The notes beneath the pieces were generated by a model that saw only the letters and a program-made list of their open reading frames with translations, was not told the origin of the DNA and did no database searches. The position numbers were made by a program, and so were the translations under genes. From the NCBI GenBank assembly GCA_958299035.1, contig CATQJL010000223.1, positions 14,975,742-15,039,741 on the forward strand: DNA of 64,000 bases, in the 5' to 3' direction. How positions within the stretch are numbered: position 1 is the first letter of the stretch; each line of letters begins with the position of its first letter. This stretch comes from Cylicocyclus nassatus (Eukaryota > Nematoda > Chromadorea > Rhabditida > Strongylidae). This document shows, one piece after another, positions 12,033 to 22,840 of this stretch.

Positions 12033-14561
12033 CTGTAATGCAGTTTTGAGTACCGCAGATTAGCCTCTAGTCATCAAAATTCTAATGGTAAATAGCTAGA
12101 TTATCGTGTGGGGGAAGATGAAGGAACCCTCATCATAGAAACATACTTCTTTTCAAATACTTATTACACAGTGATACTCATCAAAGAGGAAATCTTCCTT
12201 AGGCAATAATGTACGGCGTCCCAAGAGCAAGATAACCAATCGTTAATAACTGTCTTCTCAAAAAATCTTTTGCCTAAAAGGGAATGGTCAAGAATTATTT
12301 CCGGCCATTTCAAACGAGCTACTATATAACAACGTACTCGCCTTGTAATTCTGATTTATCTCAAAAATTGTACTATCTTTCGAACCTGGATGAACCTGGA
12401 AGGAGCTCTGAGCGTTGAAATGTGCGAATTTTTCAATATATTCTATAGCGCATGTTCCACGAAAAACGTTTCAAAAATTATTCTTCATTTGGTGATTTCG
12501 CTTCTTTCTTGTAATCAGAGTACAATCACAAAATTACCCTCCCCAGGCTGTCCTTCAGCGAACTATGTTCTTAGGGAGTTGAATAGCCTCTGATATTTGA
12601 GAGCCGATAACTCCTTCCACATAATTGTTATGCGGTTAAACATACATTTGTAATAGCGCTTCAAACTAAGTCTTATAATATACAACTTGTTTGGAATACC
12701 GAGTTAAGTCCTAACATTTCCTTGTTAGCTATAAATAGTATTCAGTAGAACATCGTACAGTACGGAGCAAATCAACCACCGCTTTTTCATTACTGTAGGA
12801 TTACGGTAGGAACTTTCAAAAAGTGTTTGGGCCATCAATGTCTACATTCTATTTAGGAAATTAGGCTAACCGGGTGCTAGCATGAATATTTCGCACTCCG
12901 TAAGGGTTATTCTCATGTAATGTCAGGTAATCCGCAGCAACGTTTTTTTCAGCATGTTTCAAAAATGTGTTTACATTATTTAAGATGCCTGAAAAACTCG
13001 TAACAATCTGTCTAGTGAAATCAGCAAGTCTGAAGATGCTGCAGCTCTTAAATTTTTTAAGACATTTATTTCAAACTTCCCATTCTATTTCGCATTGGCC
13101 CAGTGTGCTGATAGTCTACGTTGATTATAGAGTAAAGAAGTTTAGATTACTTCCTCAGATCTCAAAAAGTGAACTTTCATCCAGTTATATATTAGAATTA
13201 CTCTCGAAGAATTTTTCCTAGTAAAGCTCTAAATTTAGAAAAGATGTTTCTACCTCTTCCTGTTAAGTCCTCAGTCGTGATTTTAGAAACAATTACTTCA
13301 TTTTTGCACTGCTCGTGTTTTGTGATGGAAAAATGCCAAGAGGAATTGTAGAAAAAAACACTCATTAGCTTATCTAATTTCCTTTTATTTTTTTACAACT
13401 GTCTAGGTACTGAAAGAGCAAATTAAACATACTTCTATTAGGAGAGCTGATTTGAAAAACAATCGTGAAAAAGATTTGAGCTACTCTGTGATCGCTTGAG
13501 CACCATTGCGGTCGCTGTCAAGCAGTATAACCAAACTACAATGTAATTATTTATATAGAATAAAATCAATATTTGAAGTAAAGTCTTTTTTGAACGAAAA
13601 TTGTCGATGAAATGAAATGAAATATAATGTTCGTGGAATTTGATCGAGTTGTAAAAATAGACTCACCCATTCCATTCCAATAATGTCGCGCTTTAGGAAA
13701 GAAGCAGAAATAGTTGAAAATATGACCAATACATAAACAATTACGTATAGATGGAATGAATTGGGGGATCCCCACTAATTATGCCTTGTCCTAGGCAGTT
13801 TTGCCTGGGTCACTTTGTGACATGACATAGCCGTTGGCTACATTTTCACAGAGTAGCCGGCATATCTCAAGTGTTTTTTACTTCAATGTTTTGCTTTATA
13901 CATTGAAAATTGTGCATCATCTCAGCTGACATTTTGGTTTGATGATCCAATTGTTTACAGGCTGTCAAATTGAATAGAATCTAAGTCAAAATTATGCAGA
14001 GGCAAATTTTGACATTGTCACCTATTATTTTTTTTTATTTCAAAGTCTCTTGTGTTCGCAGAATCTTTTTCAAAACTATTTACCCCCTACAGCTTCGAAC
14101 CTGCGCACCTGCTTCATGACTTAATATAGAAACAAGCAGAACTTATGCAACATATGCAGCAGTTAAATAAGGAAGGTTTTTGAAATCAATAAAAAAGTCT
14201 GCAGTATTTGCCGATTATCTAGATTTCTACAGCTTGTATAACCACACAAGCTTCCTTGCTCTAAAAAAAGTATAAGCTTTGTTTGAAATTCAATTCCACA
14301 TAATGGGGGCTATTACTGTGGTAGGGCGAAGATTAGTAGTCGATAGAAAAAAGAAGAGAAAATTTTTGGGATCCAAAATATCTACTCTATGCTCAGCTGT
14401 TTTTCTTCTTCATGCTCAAAACTAGAATGTTGTAGTGCAGCCTAATTTTTTTCAAATAAGGAACCTTTAAACTTGTAAATCAACGTTCAAGGTCCAGCTT
14501 CTAGGACAAGATTCTGATTCGATTCGATTTACCAAAAAAACTACTAAGAGTTCTAATCTCT
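12033..14561. other. No gene recognised
   Basis: Short open frames only. A plus-strand frame at 12967-13221 follows a pyrimidine-rich tract but shows no domain. I see no RNA gene and no paired transposon ends. Confidence 0.3.
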
Positions 14562-15960
14562 AGTGGCGCAGTTTGTCGGCATTGCACGGTAAACTCTGGC
14601 ATAAGCATTTCTGATCATCACTGCATCATAGTCGAACCAACCTTATGGAAGAAATTGGATTTGGAATCAAACTGCTAAGATCGGTATTGTTTGACATACC
14701 TGAATCCAGAATACTGGTACGTATGGACGCAATCTCCCGCATTGATATCCGGATATCCAGGTGTCTACATTTGGAAGTTAGAGTTTTGCTAAATTTTGAT
14801 GATTTGAAAAAATAGTAGAAAAATTTAGAAGTCTCACTAGACATGTTCCATCTGTCCATTAAAAGAATCCATTGACGCTTTTCAAACCGATCCAAACTTA
14901 CAATCAGTTCTTGTTGGAAGCACTGAAATTGGTCCTAAGGCAGATTGAATCTGGGAATTGACGCAAAGGTGCTTACTTGTTCATAGGATTCGTGACTTAT
15001 CGTTGCTCTCCACTTTGGCTAGCCTCGATGCGACGATTTTTCAAAGCTTTCAGCAGCTAAAATGATTCAGCTTAAAGTGGTCCAATGTTTTGCTGATAAA
15101 GCCACCAAGTTTTCTAGGCTTATTAATAAACTGACGACTCTGAATTTGTTCCTTTACTGCCATCGTAATTGAAGTTAGAATTATCAATCACTAGCTGTCT
15201 TACCCGGCTCGACCCGGCCCTGAAAACACTGTAATAAAGGTTCCATCCCTATCCCTGTACAGGCTTTCCCTGTGCCCACTTCTACATTTCATTTCTCGTT
15301 CCCTGTATTGTTTTCGAAGTCAGCATGCCCACTTATCCCCCTGTGCCGACTCCCACCCCTTCAACTCAAATCTTAAAAAAATCGATAAAAAGCGATAAAA
15401 GTAATAGGTAATACCAAAAACTAATATTGTATTCATGATCAGCATGCTCACTTACCCCCCCCCCCCCCATGCCAACTCCCAGCCCTATAGCTCAAACTTT
15501 GCAAAAATTGATAAAATCGATAAAAGTAATCGATAATTTTGAAAACTAATACTGTATTCGGAATCCCCTTGCTCACTTACCCACCTGTGCCAACTCCCAG
15601 CCCTGGAGCTCAAACTTTGCAAAAAATCGATAAAAATCGATATCTATCGGACGAAAAGTCTTATGACACTTGCCGGGGCCCGAAGTGTATGTGTGCCAAG
15701 TTTGGTCCGGATCGGCTCAGAAATGGAATTTTCTATTCGGAACATACGTACACACATACAGACAGACAAACAGACATTCAGCTTTATATATAAGATATTG
15801 TCTGATGATTGGAAGGCGGTCAAATCAAATTTTTTTCTATTTTTAGCCTTATTTCTTTACACAAATGTTACTCCTTGCTCTGTCACTCATGGTTACAGTC
15901 CCCGGTGTAAGAATAGCGTTCAATTTCGATCCTCGCTTAAAGTTTGAGCAGAGAACTTAG
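14562..15960 (-). pseudogene. Decayed VWA/C-type-lectin gene (copy P1)
   Basis: Remnants of exons 12, 11, 10, 9, 5, 4 and 3 of the lectin family defined by the genes at 47050-52340 and 54374-63511 lie here in the same order. The last-exon remnant (about 14562-14636) has lost one base in the GATTGC of the WFNDDC motif and carries further changes. The exon 10 remnant (about 14845-14930) is frameshifted. The exon 9 and exon 5 remnants (14970-15075) are short and fused. The exon 4 remnant (about 15105-15190 plus 15796-15830) is interrupted by a Helitron, and an exon 3 remnant follows at about 15910-15960. No product can be made. Confidence 0.8.
15191..15795 (-). mobile_element. Helitron-like element inserted in lectin pseudogene exon 4
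   Basis: On the minus strand it starts TCTTATATATAAAGCTGAAT and ends in a hairpin plus CTAG. It sits exactly between A (15190) and T (15796). Removing it restores an exon 4 sequence colinear with the intact paralogues (TAATCATGTCGTCTGATG in gene A at about 58034-58051). Internally it holds three or four diverged tandem copies of a roughly 120-bp block (GTGCCAACTCCCAGCCCT, CTCAAACTTTGCAAAAA, TCGATAAAA), which makes it longer than the other copies. It encodes nothing. Confidence 0.85.
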
Positions 15961-16536
15961 AAAGATTCAAGGCTTTACATTCAGTCGAAATGGAAAGCAT
16001 CAAGCATTAATCCATACAAGGAAATGTTCCAGTACTTAACTTTTTGGTATGTATGAAGCTACTGAGCAACTGCTCACTTTCAAATGATATATTGTTCCGT
16101 TAAGGTTCTGCAAATTTCTGTACTAAATTGCACAAAAGCCATAGTTGCAGCTTCACCTCATTGGGTTTTCTTGAAAGTATATGTTTGCTTTACTAGCACG
16201 AGGCTTCCAACATTCTAAGGGTCAACTATGCAGTGAGAGCATATATAACAGTATACCTTATTGTTTTTAGAGAAATTTCTCGAAGACTATGCGATCCCTG
16301 TACATTGATAGCATTCTCGCCAATACTCGCTCCATGGTGGATGTTTCTTTTTGCAATGTTCATGGCACTACAAAAGTATCAAAATACTCAAGCCAATTAC
16401 TGTGAGATTAGAAAACTTACGTAGCGTGAGTGTTTTTTGATACTCTCTGTTAAAAAACATTGTGCATATGTCGGGAAACAAATCTTTGAAAAGATCCAAG
16501 AAACAGGCAGAAATTGTATCTTATATATAAAGCTGA

Positions 16537-16878
16537 ATGTCTGTTTGTCTACAAATAGGAATACAAAGTCTGTTTGAATACATAGGAGAAACGGGACGAT
16601 CCCTCTCAGTTCGTATCAAAGAACACTTGGATGGGCTCAGTAAGTCAAGATCATCTACGCCTTTGGGAGCCCATCGCCAGAAAGATCATGCCAACGTTTC
16701 GTTCGAAGTGAAGGTCACGATCTTGTCGTACGAACCCGAAATTATAGCGCGCAAAACTCTCGAGGCGTTGTGGATATCCGCAAGAAATCCAAAATTAAAC
16801 AGAAAAGAGGAGTGCTTATCGGTAACAAACGAGCTCGCACCTTACCAAAGCTTATGTAAATTTGACCTACGTAGCTGA
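16537..16878 (+). pseudogene. GIY-YIG endonuclease domain fragment of a Penelope-like retroelement
   Basis: The frame contains FEYIGETGRSLSVRIKEHL, then LGAHRQKDH, VTILSYEPEIIARKTLEALW and a C-terminal NRKEECLSVTNELAPY. This is the GIY-YIG-type C-terminal region of Penelope-like element proteins; the reverse-transcriptase part is missing. The first part of the frame is translated Helitron repeat, so the real fragment starts around 16551. Downstream 16880-17192 looks like the element's 3' tail, including a hammerhead-like motif. It is a truncated, dead insertion. Confidence 0.7.
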
Positions 16879-17084
16879 GGTTTGCGTTGGCGGGTTGCGT
16901 TGGCGGGCCCTCAGGCCTTAAATAGCGTTGTGGCTAGTATACCTCACTATCGGGTGGCCTTTGGCAAAATCTCGTTATCTCTAAGGTGAGTATCTCTTTG
17001 CGACCTAACATGCACGTTTTGGCTTCATCTGATCTTGACAATCGATTCTGTAGCGAGATGAGGCGTTTGGAGGGACGTGTCATA

Positions 17085-17165
17085 AATGGTTTTTGACTTT
17101 TCCAGGCTCTGACGAAGGCGTGGACGCCGAAGCGTCGGCCCAATAAATATCAATACCATCTTGGT
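17085..17165 (+). ncRNA. Hammerhead-ribozyme-like motif in Penelope 3' tail
   Basis: The sequence CTGACGAAGGCG, TGGA, CGCCGAAGCGTC matches the layout CUGANGA, stem II (GGCG/CGCC), GAA(A). Penelope-like elements are known to carry hammerhead ribozymes in their terminal repeats. Here the conserved GAAA reads GAAG, so activity is doubtful. Stems I and III were not established. Confidence 0.35.
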
Positions 17166-17215
17166 CAACGCTAGAAAACAATCAATAATCATGTCTGTTT
17201 GTCTGTCTGTCTGTA

Positions 17216-17380
17216 CAGGGCTCCCAAATTGCAGAGTCGTTTGCACCAGCGGTCGCGCGACCGCGTCGCGCCCAGGCATCAATGGCGCCGCCTCGATCGA
17301 TGGCGCCGGCGCCGGCAAAATGCCCGGGAGCGACGCCGCGCGACCGCTGGTGCAAACGACTCTGCAATTTAGGAGCCCTG
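17216..17380. mobile_element. Palindromic MITE nested in Helitron
   Basis: Its terminal inverted repeats start CAGGGCTCC(C/T)AAATTGCAGA and extend about 45 bp per side. The element is very GC-rich, with a hairpin-prone centre. It is flanked by TA on both sides (17214-17215 and 17381-17382), consistent with a Tc1/mariner-type target duplication, although the TIR start also resembles hAT ends. It has no coding capacity. Confidence 0.7.
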
Positions 17381-17924
17381 TATATCTGTCTGTCTGTATG
17401 TCTGTCTGTCTTTCTGTCTGTACGTATGTTCGAATAGAAAATTCCATTTCTGAACCGATCGGGACTAAACTTGGCACACGTACACTTCGGGCCCCGGCGG
17501 GTGTCATAGGCTACTTTTCGTCATCGATCGATATCGATTTTATCGATTTTTGCAAAATTTGAGCTACGGGGCTGGGAGTTGGCACAGGGGGTAATCGAGT
17601 ATGCTGATTACGAATATAATAATGACAGGGCCGGGCGGAGCCGGGTAAGTCAACTAGTGCAACAATATTAGAAAGAGAATCAATTTGTATGACATGGATA
17701 TTTTCATGACATGGATCTGAAATCAAACGCTATAAGGAAGGCAACCTTTTTTAGCAGGCGATGATTCGATAACCGATGTAGTTGATAGGAGCTATATGAT
17801 AATTGCTACACCGCTTACACGAACGAACGGTCGAACTCTAAGATTCTGATTCAAATGCTAAGTTCAGAATCTTAGGGCTTGCGACCTTTTCAATTTGGGC
17901 CATCTGGCAACAAGGAAGCTTTGA

Positions 17925-18045
17925 TCTGTATAAATAAAGCTGAATGCTTGTTTGTCTGTATGTTCGTACGCGAGTAGCATGTTCCAAATATTTCATTGGA
18001 GACTTGTGCTACGAAACGCTTATCGAGATATGATTTCAGAAAAAT
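17925..18045 (+). mobile_element. 5' end of a Helitron-like element, truncated
   Basis: Starts TCTGTATAAATAAAGCTGAA after an A and continues through a short TCTG repeat and ATGTTCCAAATATTTCATT, then loses similarity; no hairpin or CTAG end is present. It lies about 230 bp upstream of the disrupted peptide gene's ATG. The other three peptide-gene copies have the same element at the same distance, so it predates the duplications. Confidence 0.6.
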
Positions 18046-18789
18046 TTTGACCCACAAATTTCTAGCTCAAACATAACCTGTCTTTATGGTCCCTTCAATT
18101 TCGCATAAAAATCATAAACATATTGCAATCGCGGAGCTTTTACTCTGTATAGTAAGATGAGAGCTAGAACAACCGCTACTAGAAGAACGAAAAGATTTCC
18201 TGGTTTGTCAACGGTGAACATAATCAAAAATATCAAAAATTGCATTCTTTGCCGCCCCAGAAAGAGTAAAATAAGTGCGTCCTTACGGATTTTTCAGCGC
18301 AAAATTTTTATGAGAAAGTTTGATGAAATCCAAAGTTAGCGGTACTACTCAGTCGACTATGGGCTACACCGTGAGCAGTGCTTGTGCAATTCAGCTATAT
18401 TCCAAATCAAGTTATGCTTGTGCAAAGTGAAGGTTTCTACAAGGAGATGCTCTTTGATTTTCGCCTATAAGATTTTTCTCCGCTGTCACTGCAATAATCT
18501 TGAAGGGTGCGCAGAATAGCCAAAGATGTGCAGATTGTAATACAGTTTATAGCATTTGCAAAGATTATTTCTGAGAAGAGTTACGATGAATCAAAGTTGA
18601 AGTTCGAAAACGGGTAGGACTTTTGAAACAAGAGTACAAAAAAACTGCGATAGTTCTCCAAGCGTTCGTCTAAAAATTGGCCAAAATTATTCCAAATTCT
18701 GCAAGGGGACCGCAAGAAATTAGCGAACTATTTTTTCGTTGCCCGCTTGCTCAAAATTCGCATGGGAGCCTGCCGCGGCGATTTCTGAG

Positions 18790-19775
18790 TAGGTGCAAAT
18801 AAAGCGATCTTTGTTTGACTATGAGAACTGCGTTTTCTAAAGTGATAATCAAACTTTACAGTAGAATACTCGTGCAAACATAGAAGAACATCTAACTTTA
18901 AACAATAAGTTTAGTCTTCTAGATATGGCTACGTAACTGCTACATACATGTAAAGTAGCTTTTACCCTCCATGAATGCAAAAATTATGCAAAGAAATTCA
19001 TTCGTTACAATGACGTCAGCGAATACTATGTTGATTAAATCCCAGGTTCGGCCATCGATGAATCTTGGCATGACTGTGTAATCTTCTATCGGCTGATGTA
19101 GCGTAGGACAAGATTGGTAGATAGGTTTATTGGTTTACGTACATTTTGGCGTCTCCGCCTTCTTCAGTGATCAACATATCAGTAACTCATCAATATCAGC
19201 GGCGCAGCTTTGCTTGGTGGTCGCTTCCTCTCATCCGTAAGGCTATAAGGTGAGCGCTAACCCTATTAGCGTTTTCTCGTTTGTTTTGGCTCTGTTGGTT
19301 GTTGAGTTGTACCGATGTGGTAAAAACGAAGCATTTGGAAGGATAGATTGTGAATATTTTCGACGTTTCCAGGCTCTAAAGAAGGCGGAGAATCCGAAAC
19401 GTATGTAAGTCAATAAATCTATCTACCAATCTTGTCCTATGCTACATCAGCTGATAGAAGAATACGTTGGTTTGTGGTTAAGAGTTACGATAAGAACGGT
19501 ATGTTTATGAGCTTACAGCATAAGTTCCCTCCGTTTTTTGTTGTGCCTTGTGTTCGAAACAGGTTTTCGTGAAATTTTGGCGTTTGTTTTTGCTTTCTCT
19601 GATATCAAATTTTGATTTGATCCTCACTGTGTCAAGATTGCACACCTAAAAGCATAGGTAGCTCAAATGCGATCTTATCCAACAAATATACGTTCTTGTA
19701 AGAAAATCTTTACAAAGTGCTGGCCAAGCTAGTTCATCATAGTGTTCACCAAATAAGGATGTAATGAGATAGCAT
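18790..19775. repeat. Segmental duplication block A, copy 2
   Basis: Direct repeat of 8910-9480, interrupted by the insertion at 19034-19465. A further stretch, about 20060-20490, matches 10900-11345. Unrelated sequence lies between the parts, including a Tc1-like terminal sequence at about 19971-19999 (CTATAATTTTGTCCAGCACT). Confidence 0.7.
19034..19465. mobile_element. Inverted-repeat insertion with Penelope-type 3' ends
   Basis: This 432-bp insertion is flanked by a GTTG duplication (19030-19033 and 19466-19469); the paralogous empty site with a single GTTG is at 9170-9173. Two arms of about 100 bp face each other: the minus-strand arm contains CACTGAAGAAGGCGGAGACG and the plus-strand arm CTCTAAAGAAGGCGGAGAAT. 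Each runs on through CCAATAAA- or TCAATAAA-like sequence, CTATCTACCAATCTTGTCCT and a CAGCTGATAGAAGA-type end. Penelope-like elements often carry inverted terminal copies and hammerhead-like motifs at this position. It contains no protein. Confidence 0.65.
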
Positions 19776-20484
19776 GTTAAGAACTCCAGCTGGAACTATA
19801 ATTTTGTCCAGCCTTCAAGCCTGCTTTTTTCAAAACTTTCAATTTTTTCTTGAATAACCAAACGAAAACGAGACTCATTTTGATGTTTGATAATAGGGTG
19901 GTAAACACACGGCTGTACCAGATTTTTGGAACATTTTATTGACGACAGAGTGAGTTATGGCACTTTTTAGGGTGGACCTATAATTTTGTCCAGCACTGTA
20001 TGTGCCTTTTGTACCAAGTCAAAAAAAATTGTTTTTGCTTCTGGATAACGTTGAACTATGTTAAAATGTTAGTTAGACAAATACCACTGTGATTCTTTCT
20101 TTTATAAAGAAATACTGCAGAAGTAGTATACTATAACACTAATCTTTACTTCCAGATAAAAAGCTAATTGGAGGAATAAAAGATGAAAGTTGGGATTGGC
20201 TGTGCTGAAAAGGACTACAGTACCGCTTGCGCATTCTATGTGCAGGAAAATCCTGTTGGTTTTACATAGAAACCGAATTCCTATACCAAATATCCAAAAA
20301 GTTGCGAAACCGCGACCTAATTCATGAATTTTCCCCGTATTGTTTGAACACAGAGTTCATATGTTCCAGTTGTAACGATGAAAATTCAAAAAGCCATGGC
20401 AGCATAATAGTTTTGAATAAAATAGCAAATCCCGCCTTTCAAAAAATTTCTGGGATGCTCTTCAAAATTTCAATAGGCTTATGA

Positions 20485-21253
20485 TCCCAATGTTGAAGGA
20501 GGAGGTGTGACGGTCAGTGAAAAGATAGAATATAAATCTACAGTTTTGTAGTTTCCTCAAAGCGTACAAAATTGCATTTCTGTTCCGAAGAAAAGTTCCA
20601 AAAAATCATTGCCATTGCATCTTTATTGAAAAAAAAAACGCCTTTGCGTTTTTATTTATGACTATTAATCATGGTACCAGGAGAACACATACAATCGATG
20701 AAAAATTGTGGTATTAGGTTGGCAGAATAAGAACGTCATTTTTTCATAGTGAAGCAAAAAAAGAATTCGTAGAAAATGTAGAGGTACCATTCAATAGAGC
20801 AAAGAAAACTCTACAAGATGACCTTTGAAGAAGTCGTAATTTAAGAGCCAAAAAATAAGAGCAACTCATGGTGACAAAAATCGGATTTTTGCCCCAGAAA
20901 ATCCCAAGAACGTCCCACTTGCTTCTGAATGTAACAGACACATGCGTTATCCACTGCTATATTTTTTCGTGGTTTGAGTCAAGAAAAAACTGAAGGACAG
21001 AAAATGGCGGGTTCCGCCCCCAGTGTTCCTGAGCTCCTCCTTCGTGGGTGTAGTGGAACCAGAGGTGCGATAGGGGGAGCCAAGTCTCCCCCTACCTTCA
21101 CTTTTGAGCTGGTACGGGGTGACCACCTTCACTTTTGGAATAAAAAATTTTTCGCTGGACGACAAAGAAGGAAAATAAGCAAAACAAACGCAAAAAAGAT
21201 TATTGAAAGCATATATTTATGTATACGGCGGCATATATATTTAAAATAAAGGT
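20485..21253. other. Repeat-flanked spacer, no gene
   Basis: No gene recognised. The segment 21020-21140 (AGAGGTGCGAT, GGGGGAGCC, CACCTTCACTTTTGG) recurs inverted or direct at 22745-22840 on the other side of the palindrome, suggesting a larger composite fold-back element around it. Confidence 0.4.
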
Positions 21254-22580
21254 TTTTAGTAAATGATGTATTTGGAAGTAAAGCTTAGCAAAATTGTACT
21301 GATTTTATTAAGCAAATTATGTTATAACGTATAGCGAAGGAAGTAGGTCGATCCAGGCAGTAACGGCCGAGAACCAGAATTTTGAATATTTAAATAGTGA
21401 AAAATCATGCGAAATTTCCACTGTTATAAATCTGTTGTTTGAAGATGTCAGCAGTTGCGACTTCATAGGTTTTGAAGAGTAGATGTTGCTCTATCAGCTG
21501 GTGAAGGAATCGGGTCGATTTAAGAGATAGTCGTTGAAAACCAAAATTCTAAAAATTTACGCCATTTTTGCGTGTTTTTTGACTGTCGAGAGTTAAACTC
21601 TTATAAATCTCGAATGTAAAAGTGTGTGATGTTGCGACTTCATAGGTTTTATAGAGTAAGGTTTGCCTTATCAGAATATGTCTTGTCCGTCAGGTAAAAA
21701 ACAGCTTTTTGAACTTCAACAGCTCGTAACTTCTTCAGAACTGCATTCATGTTGCGACTTCATAGGTTAGATTCTTCTCATCAAGAGCTTTCAGATGATA
21801 TATAATATGTGGGAGTTTCGCGCCTCTTACGGCATAAGCCCGGGGGGGGGGGGAGACTTTTTAGGCCAAAGTCTCCCCCTCGCCCATTTTAATGTATTGG
21901 CTGGAGGCCGCCAGGGGAGACTTTGGCCTAAAAAGTCTCCCCCCCGGGCATATGCCGTAAGAGGCGCGAAACTCCCACATATTATATATCATCTGAAAGC
22001 TCTTCATGAGAAGAATCTAACCTATAAAGTCGCAACATGATTCATGCAGTTCTGGAGAAGTTACGAGCTGTTGAAGTTCAAAAAGCTGTTTTTTACCTGC
22101 TTTTTCAAGAGCCTGGATCTCGGAAGTGTTTCAATGGATCGGAACGGACAAGACATATTCTGATAAGGCAAACCTTACTCTATAAAACCTATGAAGTCGC
22201 AACATCACACACTTTTACATTCAAGACTTATAAGAGTTTAACTGTCAACTGTCAAAAAACACGCAAAAATGGCGTAAAGTTTTAGAATTCTGGTTTTCAA
22301 CGACTATCTCTTAAATCGACCCGATTCCTTCACTAGCTGATAGAGCAACATTTACTCTTTAAAACCTATGAAGTCGCAACTGCTGACATCTTCAAACAAC
22401 AGATTTATAACAGTGGAAATTTTGCATGATTTTTCACTATTTATTTATTCGAAATTCTGATTCTCGGCCGTTACTGCCTGGATCGATCTACTTTCTTCGC
22501 TGTACGTTATGACAAAAATTAATTAATAAAATCCTTACAGTCCAACAAATTTTTACTTCCAAATACACCATTTACTAAGC
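21254..22580. mobile_element. 1.3-kb palindromic (fold-back) element
   Basis: Two arms of about 640 bp read as near-perfect reverse complements around a centre near 21900: the left arm begins AGTAAATGATGTATTTGGAAG and the right arm ends CTTCCAAATACACCATTTACT. A 45-bp insertion or deletion around 22101-22145 breaks the symmetry. Each arm holds three copies of the 18-mer GTTGCGACTTCATAGGTT (about 21449, 21632 and 21751 in the left arm; one right-arm copy reads AAAG instead of TAGG-type). Next to the centre are GGAGACTTTxxGGCCxAAAGTCTCC hairpins and G/C runs. There is no convincing ORF. Confidence 0.8.
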
Positions 22581-22840
22581 ACTTCTATTTTGAATTTTTA
22601 TAAATAAAATTTATAAATATTTTTAATATTCATCGTATCTGTGGCCCTAAAGAGGGTCGGTGGGTCACAGTTCGACCTAGAAAGATAGCTCTATTCGTCC
22701 GTTCTACCACCCCCCCCCCCCCCGTCGACGTTTTTGGGAGGTGAGTGTCCGGCACTACCACCTTCACTTTTGGCCGGCCAGTGGTAGCTGGAACCACCTT
22801 CACTTTTGGTGGGCCCGGCTCCCCCCATCGCACCTCTGAG

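Larger units (their letters stand above)
16519..17657 (+). mobile_element. Helitron-like element carrying nested insertions
   Basis: The 5' end TCTTATATATAAAGCTGAAT at 16519 and the 3' hairpin plus CTAG at 17654-17657 define the element. It is flanked by A (16518) and T (17658), and the paralogue at about 38374-38390 (CTGTATGCAACAACATTAG) is the unoccupied site. Inside are a Penelope-type 3' fragment (about 16551-17192) and a palindromic MITE (17216-17380), both interrupting the TCTG simple-repeat segment. Without them the element is about 330 bp, like the other copies. Confidence 0.8.
16287..17695 (-). pseudogene. Secreted cysteine-rich peptide gene, disrupted copy
   Basis: Two-exon family member. 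Exon 1 starts at ATG 17695 with a signal-peptide sequence (MSYKLILFLILLH), is split by a Helitron at 16519-17657, and resumes at 16518-16421 before a GTAAGT donor. An extra T in a T-run near 16431-16436 shifts the frame relative to the intact copy at 38118-38419. Exon 2 (16287-16367) begins TGC and keeps CHEHC and ECYQC but has lost the CXC motif. The gene is non-functional. Confidence 0.75.

Noticed and set aside
15539..15947. Open frames at 15539-15793 and 15663-15947 on the plus strand
   Set aside because: They are translations of the Helitron's internal repeats and its TCTG/CAGA tract (TDRQTD-type peptides), not genes.
17025..17562. Long frames at 17025-17507 (minus) and 17161-17562 (plus)
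   Set aside because: They read through the GC-rich palindromic MITE and the TCTG repeat of a Helitron in both orientations; symmetry of the palindrome explains openness on both strands.
20974..21249. Frames on both strands around 20947-21249
   Set aside because: Repeat-derived (the AGAGGTGCGAT/CACCTTCACTTTTGG repeats recur at 22745-22840); no domain.
21447..22400. Repeated 18-mers as a possible CRISPR array
   Set aside because: The copies are inverted between the two arms, irregularly spaced, and lie within a eukaryotic palindrome with spliced genes around it.
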